This document shows positions 20,401 to 28,431 of a stretch of 64,000 bases of DNA, piece after piece. The stretch's first letter is position 1. Each line of letters begins with the position of its first letter. The notes under the pieces are model-generated. The model was not told the origin of the DNA and made no database searches. It saw nothing but the letters and a program-made list of their open reading frames with translations. Made by a program: the position numbers and the translations under genes. Source of the DNA: Tritrichomonas musculus (lineage: Eukaryota > Parabasalia > Tritrichomonadida > Tritrichomonadidae); NCBI GenBank assembly GCA_039105265.1, contig JAPFFF010000010.1, positions 1,302,001-1,366,000 of the forward strand, given 5' to 3'.

Positions 20401-20406
20401 AAATGA
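20401..20406 (-). promoter_or_regulatory. Initiator-like TCATTT
   Basis: TCATTT on the minus strand, 28 bases before the MFS start codon. It matches the trichomonad initiator consensus. Confidence 0.4.
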
Positions 20407-20534
20407 AGTGAATAATAATGAGCAATATATATCCTTTATCAATTTATTAAATCAATTGAAAATTATGCTTTAAAAATAAAGCATTTTCTCAATTGTTTTT
20501 GATATCAAATTAGTTAACTTTTATTATAAATATT

Positions 20535-21570
20535 TTCAATGCGCTACACTTCAATTTATTTAAAAAATTTAATGAATAGAATTCAAAAAGCTATATAAGT
20601 TTATCCTTTATTTGATGTTCTTAACTTTTTGAATGGTTTTACATAACTTAAAAAGTTAAACATAAAATTTAAATGATTAGAAAAACTATGAATTTTTTAA
20701 TTAATTTCAATTGATTACACTTCAATTTAATTTTAAAAGGTTAGTAAAATTATGAATGCTTTTTAAAATTAATTTCAATGTACAACACTTCAATTTATTA
20801 TAAAAATTATGAAAAGAAGTTTAAAAACAAAGATATATCTATGATTTTTTTAATACTAAATATATATATTTATGCATAAAGGGTGATTGATTACGATTTA
20901 TTTTAAAATTATTTCTATTAATGAATTGTTTTTGACTGGGAAAATATGGATGTTTTCAAAAATTGAGAACAATTTCATTCAAAAAAAAATTGCATATAAC
21001 CTTAAAGCACTAAATTTAAGCATTATATTTAATACATGTATGAAGTATAAATTATGATGTTAAAATTGATTGATATAGTATTGATTTGTAAAAGATTTAT
21101 CATAATTAAATCAACTTTTCGTTTTCTATATAAGTATGTAATTATATACCAATTTAATTCCTATGAATAAACATTGTGAAAATTAATGTTATATTTATTT
21201 TTATTCTTAATTTATCGATTCAAAGATCAATTTTCAACCAAATTAACTTTTTAATCATAAATTATTGTATTATATAAAGAATATATGAATATATAAATAA
21301 TAATAAATTAATTTTCGCAAAATGCTTTTTTGATATGGAGATATATTTAAAATATTATATTCAAAAATAAGATATTTTTGCAATCGCACCACTTCACGGA
21401 AATTCTTTTATTTGTAATTATAGTACATAACACTTCAATTTATTTTAAAAAATTTAGTAAAATAAAGATTATTTTTTTTTATAAATTCAATGCGCTACAC
21501 TTCAATTTTTTTTAAAATATTTTAGAATATTTTGTATTAATAATTTCAATGCGCTACACTTCAATTTATT
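20535..21570. repeat. Six interspersed copies of a CTACACTTCAATTTAT motif
   Basis: The divergent intergenic region between the MFS and rhamnosidase genes contains about six copies of TTTCAATGCGCTACACTTCA followed by ATTTATT, at about 20535, 20704, 20772, 21423, 21484 and 21543. Three are nearly identical; three are degenerate in the first half. Spacing is irregular (60-650 bp). Between them the DNA is AT-rich and noncoding, with a hairpin (AACTTTTTGAATGG paired to AACTTAAAAAGTT) at about 20,627-20,660. They may be decayed tandem repeats or regulatory sites. Confidence 0.7.
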
Positions 21571-21636
21571 GAAAAAGTTTTGAAAAATTGTGAATGTAAA
21601 ATGTTTTGGTAAAATATATTTTTATCGTCTTTTATA

Positions 21637-21642
21637 TCACTT
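21637..21642 (+). promoter_or_regulatory. Initiator-like TCACTT
   Basis: TCACTT, 13-18 bases before the rhamnosidase ATG, matches the trichomonad initiator. Confidence 0.45.
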
Positions 21643-21654
21643 TTATTTTAATCA

Positions 21655-24405
21655 ATGACAGGTAAAATCAGCCATATGCGTCTAAATGGTGTTAAAAATC
21701 CAATTGGATATGACACTAACTCGCTTTCATTTTCATGGGTTGTTGATGGCACCAAAGCAAAGTCACAAAAGACTGCCAGAGTAATAATATCAACAGATCC
21801 TGCATGTGATATTAGCAAAAAAGACCAGTTAATCCATGATTCAGGTGAAAGGCCAGATATCAACTCAGTAGATTATGATCCCAAAATAGATACCACGACA
21901 ATATTAAAACCAAGAACCAAATACTTTTGGAAAGTTATATTAGTCACAGATCTTGATGAAAAAATTGAATCTCCGATCGATTATTTTGAGACTTCCAAAT
22001 TAAATGAGCCATGGTCAGCCAAATGGATTTCCACCGAAAAAGTTGGCAAAACAACTCCCCCATATGTCCGAAAAACATTTACAATACCAAAGTCTAAGAA
22101 AGTAAAAAGTGCTCATGTATATTCAACTGGATTTGGCCTTTATGAATTATATATCAACGGAAGTAAACCAACAGATGAATACTTTATGCCATTCAACAAC
22201 AACTACAAGTTTTGGGTCCAATACCAAACATTTGACGTCACTTCGCTTATCGAACCAACCAACAATACGATAGGTGTTCTGCTAGGTGACGGTTGGGCTC
22301 GTGGAAGAGTTGGATTTGATCAACCATCTGCAGATTTCACTCGGAAAACAGATTTCAGAGGAACTCCTGTTGATTATGCAACCGACAAATATGAACTTCT
22401 TCTCGAACTCCACATTGATTATGAAGATGGAACACAGGAAACAATTTGCACTGACAAAAGTTGGAAATGCCACAAGAGCCACATTATCTGCAATAATATA
22501 TATGATGGCGAAGTCCAAGATTCCAATCTTTATATCAAAAACTGGAACAAGAATGAATGCGATGAAAAAGACTGGCTTCAATGTGATGAAGTAACTGAAC
22601 CATTACACGATAAATTGACACCAAGATTTTCACCTCCAGTAGTTGTTAAAGAGAGACTAAAGCCAATAGAAATAATCAAAACACCAGCTGGTGAGACAGT
22701 TATTGATATGGGCCAAAACATGGCAGGCTGGCTTGAAATTAAAATCAAAGCCAGCAAAGGATTCGAAGTCGTTGTTGAGCATGGCGAAATATTACAAGAT
22801 GGAAACTTCTTCAGAGAAAACATTCGAACAGCATTACAACAATTTCGTTATGTATCAGATGGCAACCAAGCTGTTGTTCATCCGCATTTCACTTATTATG
22901 GCTTCCGTTATGCAAGATTAACAAACTGGGAAGGAGAAGCAAATATTGATGATTTCGTTGGCTGTTCTGTTTATTCCGATCTCGATATGGCAGGCCATCT
23001 TGAAACGGGAGTTCCTCTTGTTAACAAGCTCATATTAAATGGACTTTGGAGTCAAAAAGACAACTTTTTGGACGTTCCTACAGATTGTCCTCAACGAGAT
23101 GAAAGATTAGGATGGACTGGAGATGCCCAAATATTTTGTGAGACAGCAATGTTCAACATGGATTGCTATGCATTTTATCGCAAGTTTTTGAAGGATCTCT
23201 ATTATCATCAAATTAGAGATGAGGGCATCCCACCTCTTTGGTGTCCTCAATTTTTAACACGCGATAAAGTAGTATTCTTCCCAACTGAAGGAATGATTGG
23301 TTGGAGTGATTCAGCAACTATCATGCCTTGGAACATTTTCATCATGAATGGAAAGAAGCAAATTTTAATTGATCAATACGACAGCATGAAACAATGGATC
23401 GAAGTAATGAACAAGCATGTAAAGAATGGTCTCTGGGATATTACTTATCTCCAACTCTGTGATTGGCTTGCGCTCGATGGTCCTGAAATTCCAATGAACA
23501 AATTTAGAGTTGCCGGAGGAACAGAATCAACTTTCACTTGCTCTGCATTCTACTATCATTCACTCACATTGACTTACAAAGTAGCAAAAATCCTTGGAAA
23601 AGAAGATGATTATCAACTCTACAAGAAGAGAGCTGAAGAAACATTGAAAGAAATTCGTCATGAATATTTCACTCCAAGTGGCCGTTGTGCAGTCCAAACA
23701 CAAACAGCTCTTTCATTGGCAATTGTTTTGGATTTGTGTCCTGAAGGAGAAATGAAAACTTCAGTTGATAATCTTCACAAATTACTTGAAGACAAAGATT
23801 TCCACTTACGTACTGGATTCATTGGAACGCCAATATTATGCCGAGCTTTAACAAAAGGTGGAAACAATCAAGATGCTGTAACAACTTTCCTTCAAAAAGA
23901 TTACCCAGGTTGGCTCTATCCAGTAACAATGGGAGCAACATCAATGTGGGAAAGATGGGACTCAATGAGACCGGATGGAAAAGTTTCACCTGATGGAATG
24001 AACTCCTTCAATCACTATGCTTACGCTTCTATTTGCGAGTGGATTTACTGCGATATATGCGGTTTGAATCCAATTGAAGAATGTCCTGGCTTCAAGAAGG
24101 TTATTTTAAGGCCTCATCCTGATGAAAGACTTGTTTTTGCAAAGGCTTCTCATGAGTCTCCAATGGGTCATTTTGAATGCGGATGGAAAGTTGAAGACCA
24201 AAACGTAAAATATGAATTTTCTATTCCTTTCAATGCTGAAGCTAAATTGGTTCTTTTGAATTTGAAGAAAAATGAAGTTGTATCTTCTTCATTTGATATA
24301 AATGAGGAAGGTAATGACGTCGTAGCTAACTTGAGAAGCGGTCATTACGAAATTACTTACAAATACAAAAAGATTGAATATGAATTACCAAACAGATTCA
24401 AGTAA
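21655..24405 (+). CDS. Alpha-L-rhamnosidase (GH78)
   Basis: An intact 916-aa protein spanning the usual GH78 length. An N-terminal fibronectin-like domain (SFSWVVDGTKAKSQKTARVI) is followed by the N-domain (PPYVRKTFTIPKSKKVKSAH, GFGLYELYINGSK) and the catalytic alpha/alpha barrel with the signature LDVPTDCPQRDERLGWTGDA. Further conserved pieces are GIPPLWCP, SDSATIMPWNIF and MGATSMWERWDSM, with a C-terminal beta domain (GFKKVILRPHPDERL). The enzyme removes terminal alpha-L-rhamnose from glycans or glycosides. No signal peptide is visible, so it may act in the cytosol or a lysosome-like vacuole. GH78 in trichomonads is usually thought to have bacterial ancestry; that is not tested here. The first ATG is used. 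Confidence 0.93.
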   Translation: MTGKISHMRLNGVKNPIGYDTNSLSFSWVVDGTKAKSQKTARVIISTDPACDISKKDQLIHDSGERPDINSVDYDPKIDTTTILKPRTKYFWKVILVTDLDEKIESPIDYFETSKLNEPWSAKWISTEKVGKTTPPYVRKTFTIPKSKKVKSAHVYSTGFGLYELYINGSKPTDEYFMPFNNNYKFWVQYQTFDVTSLIEPTNNTIGVLLGDGWARGRVGFDQPSADFTRKTDFRGTPVDYATDKYELLLELHIDYEDGTQETICTDKSWKCHKSHIICNNIYDGEVQDSNLYIKNWNKNECDEKDWLQCDEVTEPLHDKLTPRFSPPVVVKERLKPIEIIKTPAGETVIDMGQNMAGWLEIKIKASKGFEVVVEHGEILQDGNFFRENIRTALQQFRYVSDGNQAVVHPHFTYYGFRYARLTNWEGEANIDDFVGCSVYSDLDMAGHLETGVPLVNKLILNGLWSQKDNFLDVPTDCPQRDERLGWTGDAQIFCETAMFNMDCYAFYRKFLKDLYYHQIRDEGIPPLWCPQFLTRDKVVFFPTEGMIGWSDSATIMPWNIFIMNGKKQILIDQYDSMKQWIEVMNKHVKNGLWDITYLQLCDWLALDGPEIPMNKFRVAGGTESTFTCSAFYYHSLTLTYKVAKILGKEDDYQLYKKRAEETLKEIRHEYFTPSGRCAVQTQTALSLAIVLDLCPEGEMKTSVDNLHKLLEDKDFHLRTGFIGTPILCRALTKGGNNQDAVTTFLQKDYPGWLYPVTMGATSMWERWDSMRPDGKVSPDGMNSFNHYAYASICEWIYCDICGLNPIEECPGFKKVILRPHPDERLVFAKASHESPMGHFECGWKVEDQNVKYEFSIPFNAEAKLVLLNLKKNEVVSSSFDINEEGNDVVANLRSGHYEITYKYKKIEYELPNRFK

Positions 24406-24940
24406 ATTAAAATAATGAAGGATTTTTCCCTCATTATAATTAAAATACTTCTTTTTATTCAAATAAAAAGACAATCTTGATTTATTACTACTTTTTTAAA
24501 CGTATTATTTTGGTATAAGCTGATAATGATTTTTATTAATAGCATTCACTATTAAACAAGCATGCGCAAATATTTTCTAATAAAAAAAATTAATCGAAGA
24601 GAATAGGCTTCGAGCCACTAAATTCTTCAATTCTATTTTTATAATCAACGTTATCAATTGATGAACTTCCAGAATAAAAATCTGATTCTCGAGAACTATC
24701 AGAATTTTCAAGATAATTATTGAAAGCAGAAGCAAGCTCTTTTATGCTGCTTTCGTATTTGGATTTAAATACATCGAACAAATTGTCTTTTATTTCAAAA
24801 TGTATGGAAAATGAAATGATATAGAAGACGATAGAGTTGAATAATTCCGTTTGAAAGAAAAGTCAGTAATTAATAATTAACTAGAGGTAGGTTAAACTTT
24901 ATTTAGAAAAACCTTTGTCAAATTTTTGAATTTAACCTCT
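24406..24940. other. Intergenic DNA after the rhamnosidase
   Basis: AT-rich noncoding DNA. A 63-codon open stretch on the minus strand (24590-24781, Ser/Asp-rich) has no ATG and no recognisable family, so it is not called. The sequence just before the MITE has paired AACCTTTGTCAAATTTTTGA and AACCTCTGTCAAAA stretches. Confidence 0.5.
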
Positions 24941-24949
24941 GTCAAAATA

Positions 24950-25473
24950 GGTTGTAAAAAATTACTATTCAAAAAGCTCACTTTTTTTTGAATACTTTAC
25001 TTTGTTTGAACGATCAAAAAAGCAATTATTCAATTGTTTCCAAGTCTTACCTGAAGATGTAGTTGGTAAAGAAGATCGAGTTCAACCAGATGATTTATTT
25101 CGAGTTCAACCAACAGATCGAGTTAAAGCAGAATATCGAGTTCCACGAGACAATTTAATTCAAGTTCAACCAGAATATCGAGTTCAACCGACAGATCGAG
25201 TTCAACCAGAAGATCAAGTTCAAGCAGAAGATCGAGTTCAAGCAGAATATCGAGTGAACTCGATCGTCTGGTTTAACTCTATATTCTGCTTGAACTCTAC
25301 CTGTCGGTTGAACTCGATCTTCTGCTTGAACTTGATCTTCTTGACGAACTACATCTTCTAGTTGAACTAAATTCTTCTAAATGAAATCTTAATAATTTAT
25401 GCTGATCAACTTTACGATCGTTTTTCATTCAAAAAAAAAAAGTGAGCATTTTGAATAGTAATTTTTTCCAACC
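24950..25473. mobile_element. Foldback MITE with 9-bp target duplication
   Basis: A 524-bp element. Its left end GGTTGTAAAAAATTACTATT (then CAAAAAGCTCACTTTTTTTT) is mirrored by the right end with very few differences, giving terminal inverted repeats of about 45 bp. The flanks carry a perfect 9-bp direct repeat GTCAAAATA at 24941-24949 and 25474-25482. A 9-bp duplication is typical of Mutator-like elements. Inside, 18-bp repeats of the type GTTCAACCAGAAGATCGA run to about 25,258, and their reverse complements follow, so the element folds back nearly along its length. The left half encodes a 6-aa repeat (VQPEDQ/VQAEDR) with no plausible transposase. It ends 20 bp before the next gene's ATG. 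Confidence 0.92.
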
Positions 25474-25492
25474 GTCAAAATATATTATTTTT

Positions 25493-26635
25493 ATGGAAAT
25501 CAATAAATTTATCAGGCTAAAAAAAGAAATTTATGATAATATCTATACTTTTATTAATAATAAAGCGAGCACAGAAACAGATTTTCAAAAATTAATTGAT
25601 TATTTTGAATGGATACAAATATCGGAGAATTTAGAAGAATTAGAAGATTTTCTTTTTTTAATATCAAAAATGACAAAGAATTGTTTGCCTAATCTCTCAT
25701 TTTTTAGGAGAATTGAGGAAATTTTGCTATATTATGAAAAAGATATTAAAATAAATCTGTCAAACTTTGATATTTTTTATCTTTTTAAAAGTAACAAAAG
25801 AATTTTACTTTATCTTATTGAAAAGCAAATCATAACAATGGATGAATCAGTTTCTAGCTTTATGTTAACAAAAGAAAAAACGAATTTTCACAAATTTTTT
25901 TATCCAGAAATAAAAGAATTCATCAAAGAAGGAGACCAAGAACGGATTCAAAGTGAGATATCATCTGAGATTGAAGATATTTCGAAATTCAAAAAAAATC
26001 GTCGCAAAGGAGAAAATGATTCACATATTTGCACTTTGATTCGAAATGATTCAATTAAAGAATTTTCAATTTATGTACAACAAATGGATCTTCCGTTAAC
26101 GAGTCCAGTTCCATTCTCAATTTATGAAACAAATTCATTTTTAATCAAAAATCATCCAACTTTGATTGAATATGCTGCTTTTTATGGATCTTTTAAAATT
26201 TTTAGCTATTTGTTATTCAAAAAAGCTGGTGTAAGTTCATCAATTTGGGTTTATGCAATTTATAGTCGAAATAAAAAATTAATTCATTTGCTTGAAGATG
26301 AAAAAATTTGTTTCCCAAATAATTCTTGCGTTTTATGCATTAAGTATTCAATTAAATGTCATTATAATGAAATTGCTGACTACTTTATAAATAACTATGC
26401 TGGATTGGATGATACAATTAAATTAAATGAAGCTCTTTTTGAAAGTTGCTGTCGATTTTGCAATTATCAGTATTTTCCACAAGATCCAAAAAGTAGTGAA
26501 TTCTTTTTCGGTGTCTGCAGATATAATTACTTTACCCTTGTTGATCTTTTCTTGAATGATGTCAAAGAAGAATTAAAAGAATTGTATGAAAAATCAATCA
26601 AAGAAAACGAAATTTTTACAAATTGTTTTAAATGA
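25493..26635 (+). CDS. DUF3447/ankyrin-like protein (N-terminal part of an LRR fusion)
   Basis: 380 codons from the ATG at 25493; an upstream GTG within the MITE is unlikely to be used. The protein opens MEINKFIRLKKEIYDNIYTF and continues with FFRRIEEILLYYEKDIKINL, FKSNKRILLYLIEKQIITMD and the DUF3447-type core (ICTLIRNDSIKEFSIYVQQ; HPTLIEYAAFYGSFKIFSYL), all shared with the genes at 42027-44771 and 63213 onward. In the 914-aa relative this region is followed directly by an ankyrin-like helix pair and then LRR repeats. Here it stops, and the continuation appears at 26,700 in another frame. It is therefore either a short protein or the first half of a broken gene. The family is cytosolic and repeat-based; its function is unknown. 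Confidence 0.75.
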   Translation: MEINKFIRLKKEIYDNIYTFINNKASTETDFQKLIDYFEWIQISENLEELEDFLFLISKMTKNCLPNLSFFRRIEEILLYYEKDIKINLSNFDIFYLFKSNKRILLYLIEKQIITMDESVSSFMLTKEKTNFHKFFYPEIKEFIKEGDQERIQSEISSEIEDISKFKKNRRKGENDSHICTLIRNDSIKEFSIYVQQMDLPLTSPVPFSIYETNSFLIKNHPTLIEYAAFYGSFKIFSYLLFKKAGVSSSIWVYAIYSRNKKLIHLLEDEKICFPNNSCVLCIKYSIKCHYNEIADYFINNYAGLDDTIKLNEALFESCCRFCNYQYFPQDPKSSEFFFGVCRYNYFTLVDLFLNDVKEELKELYEKSIKENEIFTNCFK

Positions 26636-26714
26636 CATTTCTACTACTTTTTTTTGTTTTTAAAATTCCTAAATTTAATTATTTTATGAAGCTTTTATAA
26701 TTAATGCTGCAAAG

Positions 26715-27632
26715 ATGAATCGAGCTGATTATGTCTATAGTTTATTACAATCAGAACCAAAAGAATTGAAAAAAATCATTGAAGAATGCAAAAATATGAA
26801 GAGAATAGCACTTCCAAGTTCTATTACATCCATTGATGTATGTCTTTTCTATAAATTTAATTCATTGAGAGCAATATCAATTCCTTCAACAGTTCAAATG
26901 ATTGATGAGAGTGCTTTTGAGAAATGTTTAAAATTGAAGGAAATAAAGCTTCCAAGATCATTGACAGCAATACGTTACAGAACATTTTATAAATGCTATT
27001 CATTGACAAACGTAACAATTCCTTATTCAGTTACTTTAATTGGAGACTCAGCTTTTCAAGGATGTAAATCACTTAGGTATATTTTCATTCCTCCTTTAGT
27101 TAAAGTGATTGGTGAGCAAGCATTTGCTAATTGTCAATCATTGAAGACCATCATACTTCCTTATAATTTGGAGTTAATAGAATATGGAACTTTTGCACAA
27201 TGTAAATCATTAACAGCTATAAAAATACCTCCATCAGTGAAAGAAATCTCTGAAAGAGCTTTCTATAGATGCCTTGCTTTAAAAGATGTGTTCATTCCAA
27301 ACTCGGTTCAAAAAATAAAAAACAACGCTTTTGAATCTTGTTACTCGTTAGTCAATATAAAACTTCCTTCTTCATTAACTTTCATTGGAAAATATGCTTT
27401 CTCATATTGTGCATCTCTGTCATATATAGAAATTCCATCCTCTGTGAGTACAATCGACAGTTTTACTTTTGGAAATTGCATATCATTGAAAAGCATAAAA
27501 TTCAATGGTAAAATATTTGTAGAATATTTTGCTTTCAAAAATTGTAGCTCTCTCCAGAAAATTAAAATTCCTTACAATGTTCCTCGTAGTTTTAATGGAT
27601 TGGATTCAAATATTATCATTGAAACGTTTTAA
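26715..27632 (+). CDS. BspA-type leucine-rich-repeat protein (split 3' half)
   Basis: 305 codons from the ATG at 26715. After NRADYVYSLLQSEPKELKKI come about eleven TpLRR/LRR_5 repeats of 23 residues (for example SLTNVTIPYSVTLIGDSAFQ then GCK). The bases before the ATG (encoding AFIINAAK) extend the ankyrin-like helix that ends the preceding gene's domain in the 914-aa relative, so this is most likely the 3' half of one DUF3447-LRR gene that was split by an interruption of about 80 bp containing stops. No canonical GT-AG intron that restores the frame was found. LRR_5 proteins of this class bind proteins or host ligands, but without a signal peptide or membrane segment this one would be cytosolic. 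Confidence 0.75.
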   Translation: MNRADYVYSLLQSEPKELKKIIEECKNMKRIALPSSITSIDVCLFYKFNSLRAISIPSTVQMIDESAFEKCLKLKEIKLPRSLTAIRYRTFYKCYSLTNVTIPYSVTLIGDSAFQGCKSLRYIFIPPLVKVIGEQAFANCQSLKTIILPYNLELIEYGTFAQCKSLTAIKIPPSVKEISERAFYRCLALKDVFIPNSVQKIKNNAFESCYSLVNIKLPSSLTFIGKYAFSYCASLSYIEIPSSVSTIDSFTFGNCISLKSIKFNGKIFVEYFAFKNCSSLQKIKIPYNVPRSFNGLDSNIIIETF

Positions 27633-27903
27633 CTAAATGAAAAAGACAAATAATTGACATTTACATTTATAAATATTTTGGAACAATAATTGTTATGTTT
27701 TTATTTCCTTTTCCATTTTTTTAATCATGAGAGAAATAATTAATAATAGAATATTTGCTGATTAAATACAAATATGATCTTTCATATGAAAGATGATCAT
27801 CAATTCATATAAATTAATATAATGATATTCATAATAAATTAACTCCAAATCATAAAAAGTTAAAAAAAGAAATAACATATTCAAATATTAAAGTTATAAC
27901 GTT

Positions 27904-28409
27904 TTATTGAGACAGTTCCTCAGCCAATTCATTCCGCATTTTTTGTTGCTCTTCAAGAATTTTATCATTAACAGAAGATCTTGCTAATATTCTCTTTGTG
28001 CCTTTAAGATATTCATCATCATTTGATAAATCAGGATAGTGTACATAATAAAAATTAGTTTTAAGTTTTTTTTTTAATAATTATGGCTTCATAAATATCA
28101 AAGTCATTTTTATCAATTACATATACTCTGTCTTTTTTTTTAAAAGTTCTTTTTGTAAAATCAAAATTTGGAATATCATAATCATTTTCATTATTAACAG
28201 TATCATCATTAATATCGAATGAAAATTGAGTAATAACCGTCAAGTAGAATAATTGAATTAATTGAATAAATTTTATTCAAGAAATAACTCAGAGTTTGAA
28301 TAGAATTTATGGCAAGAAAATCATCCATTTCAAGAGTAATTGAATAAATGAAATTTTTCTCAGTCACATCGAGAATATTTGAATCTTTTAGTTGCTTTTT
28401 AAAAATCAT
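27904..28409 (-). pseudogene. Broken Tudor-knot/chromo-barrel-like protein
   Basis: Three overlapping frames on the minus strand together read as one protein. The first piece from the ATG at 28409 (MIFKKQLKDSNILDVTEKNF) has no known domain. The second contains KKKDRVYVIDKNDFDIYEAI, and the third NFYYVHYPDLSNDDEYLKGT then KRILARSS, which together match the MRG15/Esa1-type chromo-barrel (Tudor-knot): a basic opening, a Y-EA-I strand, YYVHY-D and the R-L end. A coiled tail (KILEEQQKMRNELAEELSQ) follows. Two one-base shifts, one in an A10 run near 28,070 and one near 28,240, break it. Such domains read methyl-lysine on chromatin. It starts 23 bp past the stop of the 728-aa gene. Confidence 0.55.
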
Positions 28410-28431
28410 GTAATTAAGCCAAATTTTCTTC

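Noticed and set aside
24590-24781. 63-codon Ser/Asp-rich minus-strand frame
   Set aside because: No ATG, no initiator, no domain; it may be a relic but cannot be supported as a gene.
26635-26715. Spliceosomal intron joining the DUF3447 and LRR halves
   Set aside because: No GT...AG pair restores the frame, and the trichomonad GTATGT and ACTAAC-type signals are absent.
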